Shown here piece by piece: positions 58,148 to 64,000 of a DNA stretch of 64,000 nucleotides. The stretch's first letter is position 1. Every line of letters begins with the position of its first letter. Source of the DNA: Saccharofermentans sp. (GTDB lineage: Bacteria; Bacillota; Clostridia; Saccharofermentanales; Saccharofermentanaceae); the NCBI GenBank assembly GCA_016292135.1, contig JAEFAZ010000002.1, positions 372,001-436,000 of the forward strand, given 5' to 3'. Position numbers and translations under genes: made by a program. The notes under the pieces are model-generated. The model was not told the origin of the DNA. It did no database searches and worked only from the letters and a program-made list of their open reading frames with translations.

Positions 58148-61100
58148 ATGGGAGAATTCGTACATCTGCATCTGCATACAGAATATTCGCTCCTTGACGG
58201 CGTCGCGAGGATATCAGATCTCGCAAACAGGCTCAACGAGCTCGACATGCATGCATGTGCGATAACCGACCACGGTTCGATGTTCGGTACGGTCTCATTC
58301 TACCGTGAGATGACGGCACATGACATACATCCCGTCATAGGCTGTGAAGTCTATGTCGCACCGGCGAGCCGCTTTGACAAGAATCCCGCTCCCGCCGGCA
58401 AGAGCATCTACAATCACCTGATACTGCTCGCCAAGGATAATGCGGGCCTTCGTAATCTCAATATACTCGTATCCGCAGGATACATTGAAGGCTTCTACAG
58501 GAAGCCGAGGATAGATGAGGAACTGCTCGCCCGGCACAGTGAAGGGCTTATCTGCCTGTCAGGATGCCTTGCGGGGAAACTGTCGGAACTCATCCTCGAT
58601 AACCGTGAAGATGAGGCAGAGAAGACCGCTCTTAAGTATCGGGATATGTTCGGCGAAGGGAATTATTACCTTGAGATACAGGCGCATACTTCCCCCGAAC
58701 AGGCCAAGGTCAATTCCGCGCTCATAAGGATATCCCGCAAGACCGGTATCCCTCTGGTCGCAACAGCCGACTGCCACTACATCTATCCTGAGGACAGCGA
58801 TGTGCAGGATATCCTGCTCTGCCTGCAGACAGGAGCGGAGATGTCGGATCCCGACAGGTTCAGGATGGACGGCAACGATTACTATGTAAAATCCGAGACG
58901 GAGATGAGACAGTTCTTCCCGAACGTTCCCGATGCGATCGACAACACCGGCAAAATAGCAGCTATGTGCAACGCTTCCTACGACTTCAACACGATCCATC
59001 TTCCGACTTTCGAAGTGCCGGAGGAGTTCCCCGATAACAGGACTTATCTGGAAGCCCTTGCGCTGGAAGGCCTCGCCGGAAGATTTGATGAATACGGCAT
59101 GCATGCGACCAGGGAAGAATATATGGAGCGCCTTAAGTATGAGCTTTCCGTCATCAACGGAATGGGATATACGGATTACTTCCTGATAGTTGCCGACTTT
59201 ATCGCCTATGCAAGGGAACACGGCGTTCCCGTAGGGCCCGGAAGAGGATCCGGTGCAGGTTCCCTTGCGGCTTACGCCATAGGGATCACGAGCCTCGATC
59301 CGATCATGTATTCTCTTGTTTTCGAGAGATTCCTTAACAGCGAAAGAGTATCCATGCCTGACTTCGATATCGATATGTCGGATGACAAGAGGCAGCTCGT
59401 AATAGACTATGTCAGAAATAAATACGGTGATGACCATGTGGCTCACGTTATCACTTTCGGTACTTTAGCGGCAAGATCTGCCGTCAGGGATACCGGAAGG
59501 GTCATGGGAGTGAGCCAGGATATCATTAATTCAGTCACTTCCAAGATCCCCATGACACCGGGCATCACCCTGTCGGGAGCGATGGATGAAGTCCCCGAGC
59601 TGAAGATGCTCTACGAGCAGGACGAGAAGGCGAGGAATCTCATCGATATCTCCATGAAGATAGAAGGCCTTCCCCGAAATGCTTCAACGCATGCGGCAGG
59701 CATCATCATATCAGGCAAGCCCATTACGGACTTTGCGCCTCTTGCGACGAACGATGACACGGTAGTGGAGCAGTTCGCCAAGAACGACGTGGAGAGCATA
59801 GGCCTTCTCAAGTTCGACTTCCTTGGCTTAAGGACCCTGTCCGTTATCGAAGAAGCATGTGAACTCGTTAGAAAGAGGACCGGTACGGCACCTGACATCG
59901 ATCATCTCGACATGACTGACCAGGGGATCTACAAGATGATATCCGACGGCGACACGGAGGGCGTTTTCCAGCTTGAGAGCCGCGGAATGACCGAGTTCAT
60001 GAAGAAACTCAAACCGGACTGTTTCGAGGACATAATCGCGGGTATCTCCCTGTTCCGCCCCGGACCCATGGATCAGATCCCCAAGTATATCTCAAGCAAG
60101 AATAATCCCGATAAGGTAGCATATGAGCATTATCTGCTCGAGCCGATCCTGAACGTAACATACGGATGTATCATCTATCAGGAACAGGTCATGCAGATCG
60201 TCCGTGATCTTGCGGGCTTCTCCATGGGGCAGTCAGATAACATCAGGCGAGCCATGAGCAAGAAGAAAAAGTCCCTGATGGAAAAATACAGGAACCTCTT
60301 CATCTACGGCGGTATCGACGATTCCGGCAAGGCGGTGCTCGGTGCCGTCAACAACGGCGTCGACGAGAAGACCGCGGCGCACATCTTCGATGAAGTGTCA
60401 CAGTTCGCAGGATACGCTTTCAATAAATCCCACGCGGCATGCTATACCTTCGTCGGCTACCAGACGGCCTATCTCAAGTACTACCACCCCGTTGAATTCA
60501 TGACGGCGACCCTTAATTCATTCTGCGGCGACCTCGATAAGATGAGGTTCTATATCTCAGCCTGCTCTTCTATGGGCATCAAGGTCAACCAGCCTGACGT
60601 CAACCATTCGAGCGGACGTTTTTCCATAGAAGATGACGGTTCGATCAGGATCGGCATATCAGCTATTAAGAATGTCGGAGATGCCGTTGCTTCCCAGATC
60701 GAAGAGGAGAGGAAGCGTCACGGTCTCTTCAAGTCATTCGATGACTTTGTATCAAGATGCTCCGGCTGCGGCATCGGCCGCCAGGTGATTCAGTCGCTCA
60801 CCCTGGCAGGTGCCCTTGATTCGTTCGGATACGCGAGATCTGCGATGATGTCGGCCGTTACCAACGAGTACGACAAACTGATATCAAGCTCCAGATCCAA
60901 TCTCACGGGTCAGCTGACGCTCTTTGACTTTGGGGATGCAGATAGTCCGGTTCAGATGATAACGGTACCCGAGATCGAGGAGTTCCCCATCGAAGTCAAG
61001 CTCGCTTACGAGAAGGAGATGGTCGGTATATATCTGACCGGACACCCTCTCACGCGTTTTGCCAAGACCATAGATGAGCTGATCACCTTTGATATGAACG

Positions 61101-61789
61101 ATGCTTTAGACATCGAATCCATGTACGGTGCGGAGGCTTTGGATGATGACAAGCCGGTATGCATGGCGGCTTTGATAACCGCAAAGAAGACCGGTTATAC
61201 CAAGAAAAAGAAGATGATAGTTACTCTTACCTGCGACGATCTTGCAGGATCCTTCGAGGCGATCATGATGGGCCTTCCTCTCGAAAAGTACAACTCTTTG
61301 GCAGAGACCGGCAGGGCCGTGATAATCACGGGCAAGAGACATATCAGAAGAGAGAGCCGCATGTCGCTTTTCGTTGACAGCATGTTCGCGATGCCGGAAA
61401 GCGAAGAGCAAAAGCAGCAGGTCCTGTCAGCACCCATGGTAAGGTATGCAAAAAGAGTCCAGGGAGATTACCGCGATCCCATTCCCGAGCAGCAGACGAA
61501 TAACAAACCGCGCAGGAACGAACCCGCGGTTCAGGAAACAGCAGATGAAGGGAAGACCGTCAGTGTCCGTTTCTCCGGTTCTCCGGGATCGGCGGAGTAT
61601 TCAAGACTGCTGTCATTCTTTGCATTCTTCCACGGCACGAGCCCCGTCAGGATCATCTTTTCGGACGACAGTTCGGTAATACTCGATGAGGTCTGCAATC
61701 TGGATGCGGGATGGGCGGTCATAAACAGGCTTAAGGAAATGAAAGGCGTTGAAAATGTAAGCATAGGAGGAAGTCAGGATGGAAACTGA
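58148..61789 (+). CDS. dnaE: DNA polymerase III alpha subunit, DnaE type
   Basis: A 1213-residue replicative polymerase. The N-terminal PHP domain ('FVHLHLHTEYSLLDG', 'AITDHGSMFG', 'IGCEVYVAP') is followed by the polymerase core with 'GVPVGPGRGSGAGSLAAYAIG' and the palm acidic motif 'MPDFDIDM' (catalytic D405 and D407), then 'ASTHAAGIIISGKP', 'GVFQLESRGM', 'GYAFNKSHAACY', a helix-hairpin-helix region and a C-terminal OB fold ('MAALITAKKTGYTKKKKMIV'). The AKKT motif places it in the DnaE (not PolC) group; in Firmicutes this works beside PolC. It overlaps the sirtuin gene by 11 nt. Confidence 0.96.
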   Translation: MGEFVHLHLHTEYSLLDGVARISDLANRLNELDMHACAITDHGSMFGTVSFYREMTAHDIHPVIGCEVYVAPASRFDKNPAPAGKSIYNHLILLAKDNAGLRNLNILVSAGYIEGFYRKPRIDEELLARHSEGLICLSGCLAGKLSELILDNREDEAEKTALKYRDMFGEGNYYLEIQAHTSPEQAKVNSALIRISRKTGIPLVATADCHYIYPEDSDVQDILLCLQTGAEMSDPDRFRMDGNDYYVKSETEMRQFFPNVPDAIDNTGKIAAMCNASYDFNTIHLPTFEVPEEFPDNRTYLEALALEGLAGRFDEYGMHATREEYMERLKYELSVINGMGYTDYFLIVADFIAYAREHGVPVGPGRGSGAGSLAAYAIGITSLDPIMYSLVFERFLNSERVSMPDFDIDMSDDKRQLVIDYVRNKYGDDHVAHVITFGTLAARSAVRDTGRVMGVSQDIINSVTSKIPMTPGITLSGAMDEVPELKMLYEQDEKARNLIDISMKIEGLPRNASTHAAGIIISGKPITDFAPLATNDDTVVEQFAKNDVESIGLLKFDFLGLRTLSVIEEACELVRKRTGTAPDIDHLDMTDQGIYKMISDGDTEGVFQLESRGMTEFMKKLKPDCFEDIIAGISLFRPGPMDQIPKYISSKNNPDKVAYEHYLLEPILNVTYGCIIYQEQVMQIVRDLAGFSMGQSDNIRRAMSKKKKSLMEKYRNLFIYGGIDDSGKAVLGAVNNGVDEKTAAHIFDEVSQFAGYAFNKSHAACYTFVGYQTAYLKYYHPVEFMTATLNSFCGDLDKMRFYISACSSMGIKVNQPDVNHSSGRFSIEDDGSIRIGISAIKNVGDAVASQIEEERKRHGLFKSFDDFVSRCSGCGIGRQVIQSLTLAGALDSFGYARSAMMSAVTNEYDKLISSSRSNLTGQLTLFDFGDADSPVQMITVPEIEEFPIEVKLAYEKEMVGIYLTGHPLTRFAKTIDELITFDMNDALDIESMYGAEALDDDKPVCMAALITAKKTGYTKKKKMIVTLTCDDLAGSFEAIMMGLPLEKYNSLAETGRAVIITGKRHIRRESRMSLFVDSMFAMPESEEQKQQVLSAPMVRYAKRVQGDYRDPIPEQQTNNKPRRNEPAVQETADEGKTVSVRFSGSPGSAEYSRLLSFFAFFHGTSPVRIIFSDDSSVILDEVCNLDAGWAVINRLKEMKGVENVSIGGSQDGN

Positions 61790-62528
61790 AGAAAAGATCA
61801 AGGAACTGAGCAGGATCATCTCCGAATGTAAGCATGTCGTATTCTTCGGAGGAGCAGGAGTGTCGACGGAGAGCGGTATCCCCGATTTCAGGAGCAAGGA
61901 CGGCCTTTATAACCAGCACGATGTCAAGTTTGACAGATACAGCCCGGAATATCTCCTGAGCATCAACTGTCTCATCGATCACCCTGATGTCTTCTATGAG
62001 TTCTACAGGCAGAAACTCGACTGCAGGACCATACAGCCCAACAAGGCCCATTACAAACTGGCAGAGTGGGAGAAGACGGGCAAGCTCGACGGTGTCATCA
62101 CACAGAATATAGACGGACTCCATCAGAAGGCGGGAAGCCGCAATGTACAGGAGATCCACGGCAGTACTTTGCGCAATTACTGCATGAAGTGCCACAAGAA
62201 ATACGATGCCGAATTCATCTTCAGATCTGAAGACAAGATCCCGAGGTGCCCGGAATGCGGCGGCATGATCCGTCCGGATGTTACCCTTTACGGCGAAGGC
62301 CTTCCGCAGACGGCCTGGATCGAGTCCATGAGACTGATCTATGCCGCAGACTGCCTTATCGTCGGAGGAACTTCTCTTGCCGTTCAGCCTGCAGCTTCGC
62401 TGGCATATGAGTTCCCGGGGAAATACCTGGTGATCATCAACCGCGACAAGACTCCCGCAGATAGGCATGCACAGCTCGTTATCCACGACAGCATAGGCAA
62501 AGTGCTTGATTTGACAACTGTTGACTGA
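61779..62528 (+). CDS. cobB: NAD-dependent protein deacylase, sirtuin (Sir2/CobB type)
   Basis: Removes acetyl and related groups from lysines using NAD+. A 249-residue protein with NAD motifs 'FFGGAGVSTESGIPDFRS' and 'TQNIDGLHQKAGS', catalytic His in 'IHGST', a zinc ribbon made of 'CMKC' and 'CPEC', 'RPDVTLYGEGLP' and 'GGTSLAVQPAA'. Length and order are normal; absence of the Tyr-Arg pair of desuccinylase types suggests a mainly deacetylase activity. AGGAGG lies just before the ATG, inside the end of dnaE. Confidence 0.95.
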   Translation: METEEKIKELSRIISECKHVVFFGGAGVSTESGIPDFRSKDGLYNQHDVKFDRYSPEYLLSINCLIDHPDVFYEFYRQKLDCRTIQPNKAHYKLAEWEKTGKLDGVITQNIDGLHQKAGSRNVQEIHGSTLRNYCMKCHKKYDAEFIFRSEDKIPRCPECGGMIRPDVTLYGEGLPQTAWIESMRLIYAADCLIVGGTSLAVQPAASLAYEFPGKYLVIINRDKTPADRHAQLVIHDSIGKVLDLTTVD

Positions 62529-62538
62529 AGGATATAAT
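62511..62538 (+). promoter_or_regulatory. Promoter of the CPBP protease gene
   Basis: TTGACA (62511-62516) lies in the last codons of the sirtuin gene; a 16-nt spacer separates it from TATAAT (62533-62538). Confidence 0.65.
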
Positions 62539-62570
62539 TTAATCGGATTTTTGATTAAGGGGTAGAACAA

Positions 62571-63569
62571 ATGGAAAACAATAATATCAATGCTTATCCG
62601 CAGACGATCAATGGAGAACAGGTATATGTTCTTCAGCCTGCTGCGGGTCCGGGAACAGCTCCTGTTCAGCAGCCGGTTCAGCCATCCAAAGGACGCAAGG
62701 TAGGTGCTGTCTTTATCAGTATCATTCCCTGGGTGATCCTGCAGGTGGTACAGACTGTCGTCCTGCTGTTTGTCTTTCTCTACAAGGCGAGAGACATCCT
62801 TGCCGATTACATCGAAAGAGGCAGGATAAAAGATTACGATGCGCTCATGTCGGTCCTTGGTGACAGTATGGGTCTCACTATGCTCATCTACGGCATAATT
62901 ACGGCAACAGGCTTCGGAATCTTCTATATGATCAAATACGTGAACTTCCGAGAGATCGGCAGGAATCTATATAATGTCGGATGGAGATTCTGGCTTGCGG
63001 CTTTTATAGCCGTGATCGGTGCGCAGACTTTTGCGCAGGGCTTTGTCAATATGATCCAGAAGATCCCCGTCCTGGACGATCTCTTGGAGCAGATCTACTC
63101 CAATAATCCGGTATATGAAGTAATGAGCCTGGAAAACAGATCGCTGATCATGACATTGGCACTCGTTATCGTCGTACCGATAGCCGAGGAACTCGTATTC
63201 AGGGGGATCGCCGGAGGGATACTTGCCAAGGCAGGCCACACAGCCCGCTTTATCCTGGTCTTCACGGCTCTCTATTTTGCGATCGCCCACGGCAATGTCC
63301 TTCAGATCATCTTTGTTGCGGTCTTGGGATTTGCCGAAGGTTACGTATATATCAAGAAGAAGACGATAATCCCCACGATCCTGATGCATATGTTCTATAA
63401 TGCGATGGGAACATCGGCCCTTATAGACAGTGTCGTATCGAAGATCCCCTATCCCGGATATTTTCTCTTAGCAGCCGCAGGCCTGGGAATGGTGGCAGGA
63501 GCTTTCTTCCTTGCAAGGAGCGAAAAAAAGAAGGATATTACAGCCGATGCAGCACAGACCATCAGTTAA
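62571..63569 (+). CDS. CPBP family intramembrane metalloprotease
   Basis: A 332-residue membrane protein with a proline- and glutamine-rich cytoplasmic N-terminus (~1-42) and about eight segments. The active-site motifs are 'EELVFRGIAGGIL' (EExxxR), 'FAIAHGN' and 'MHMFYNAMG', which supply two Glu, two His and Asn of the CPBP/CAAX-type (Rce1) family. Members cleave prenylated or small peptides and are often involved in bacteriocin maturation or immunity; no peptide precursor is visible here. An AAGGGG site precedes the ATG. The next gene begins inside its last codons. Confidence 0.9.
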   Translation: MENNNINAYPQTINGEQVYVLQPAAGPGTAPVQQPVQPSKGRKVGAVFISIIPWVILQVVQTVVLLFVFLYKARDILADYIERGRIKDYDALMSVLGDSMGLTMLIYGIITATGFGIFYMIKYVNFREIGRNLYNVGWRFWLAAFIAVIGAQTFAQGFVNMIQKIPVLDDLLEQIYSNNPVYEVMSLENRSLIMTLALVIVVPIAEELVFRGIAGGILAKAGHTARFILVFTALYFAIAHGNVLQIIFVAVLGFAEGYVYIKKKTIIPTILMHMFYNAMGTSALIDSVVSKIPYPGYFLLAAAGLGMVAGAFFLARSEKKKDITADAAQTIS

Positions 63570-64000
63570 AAGATTTATAACCGGGATCCTCATTCCGGCG
63601 GCATTGATCCTGACCCTTTGCGGTTGTTACCATGTCATAACGCCGGCTTCAGAGTCGATTACTGCTCATACGACTGCGGAGCAGACTTCACTGACGGCTG
63701 AAACGACGACCGGAGAGACATCGTCTTCCGTTTCGAGTGCGGGCAGCAGTTCGAAAGAAAAGGAGACGGAGGAAACGACTCCGCCGTCCACGACAGAAGA
63801 AGCGAAAGTCAAAGAAGACGGAGAGTATTCATCCAGGGATGAAGTTGCTCTCTATATACATCTCTACGGGCATCTTCCTTCCAACTACATAACCAAGAAG
63901 GAAGCCAGGGCTCTCGGCTGGGAGGGCGGATCCCTCGAGCCTTATGCTCCCGGCAAGGCCATCGGTGGAGACAAGTTCGGAAACTATGAAGGCAATCTTC
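63547..64000 (+). CDS. Secreted barnase-type ribonuclease lipoprotein, truncated at the window edge
   Basis: The first 151 residues are visible. A signal peptide ends in a lipobox-like 'LTLCGC', followed by a ~70-residue Thr/Ser/Glu stalk and then a guanyl-specific ribonuclease domain with 'DEVALYIHLYGHLPSNYITK', 'KEARALGWEGGSL', 'APGKAIGGDKFGNYEG', clearly of the barnase family. The catalytic Glu and His lie beyond the right edge. It overlaps the CPBP gene by 23 nt. The role may be RNA scavenging or a contact-dependent toxin; no barstar gene is visible in the window. An AAGGA site lies upstream of the ATG. Confidence 0.9.
   Translation, partial: MQHRPSVKRFITGILIPAALILTLCGCYHVITPASESITAHTTAEQTSLTAETTTGETSSSVSSAGSSSKEKETEETTPPSTTEEAKVKEDGEYSSRDEVALYIHLYGHLPSNYITKKEARALGWEGGSLEPYAPGKAIGGDKFGNYEGNL

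Overview
The window reads as one continuous piece of chromosome from a Gram-positive anaerobe of the class Clostridia (Bacillota), probably an uncultured relative of the Oscillospiraceae/Saccharofermentans type. The basis is gene content and order: rplU-prp-rpmA-obg, with the L27 N-terminal extension that Prp cleaves; DUF1385-prmC-DUF951; a flavodiiron protein fused to rubredoxin; two clostridial-type 2[4Fe-4S] ferredoxins; RicT; MurT/GatD-like proteins; and strong AGGAGG ribosome binding sites with GTG and TTG starts. The genus cannot be fixed from sequence alone. Coding density is high, most genes run rightward in short overlapping operons, and I see no tRNA, rRNA, CRISPR array, insertion sequence or prophage.

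Layout. 1-6.3 kb: a truncated leftward 7TM sensor, a PadR-DUF1700-DUF4097 envelope operon with an operator inside its promoter, a 7TM HD-GYP protein, a 7TM protein of unknown role, and a Lys/Ala-rich histone-H1-like protein. 6.4-10.4 kb: flavodiiron-flavin reductase-rubredoxin fusion, AlkZ-related protein, PHP phosphoesterase, LUD protein. 10.5-14.1 kb: a MurT/GatD-like pair lacking the glutaminase triad residues, then a LysA-type decarboxylase. 14.1-22.7 kb: a presumed envelope polymer operon (MarR, ACP, YfhO, DRE-TIM aldolase, two paralogous GT-C enzymes, DeoR). 22.8-28.4 kb: a cytosolic sialate O-acetylesterase homologue with no catalytic residues, an AraC regulator, and folE-folP-folB-folK. 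28.5-31.4 kb: an Asn/Lys-rich disordered protein, tmk, holB, ricT. 31.5-32.4 kb: two 56-aa ferredoxins and the only gene-free stretch longer than 300 bp. 32.4-43.5 kb: housekeeping and RNA-modification genes (prmC, ybaK, TrmN6-type, rsmI), transporters, small membrane proteins, a 5'-nucleotidase lipoprotein and a GNAT. 43.6-47.6 kb: transglutaminase lipoprotein, APH-like kinase, GNAT, membrane-anchored lipase. 47.7-64 kb: murC, an unknown membrane protein, rplU-prp-rpmA, obg, a PAP2-like protein, an ABC exporter, uvrB, dnaE, sirtuin, a CPBP protease and the start of a secreted barnase-type ribonuclease.

How the genes fit together. Three themes stand out: cell-envelope building and sensing (murC, the MurT/GatD-like pair, LysA, YfhO, GT-C enzymes, PadR/DUF4097), folate biosynthesis from GTP under an adjacent AraC regulator, and ordinary DNA/RNA/translation functions. 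The most unusual observations are two sets of apparently non-catalytic enzyme homologues (the GatD-like subunit with its MurT-like partner, and the esterase homologue), a folB gene whose only well-placed start codon is ACG, and two genes whose ribosome binding sites would be masked only on read-through transcripts. No single dramatic new defence or mobile system is visible.
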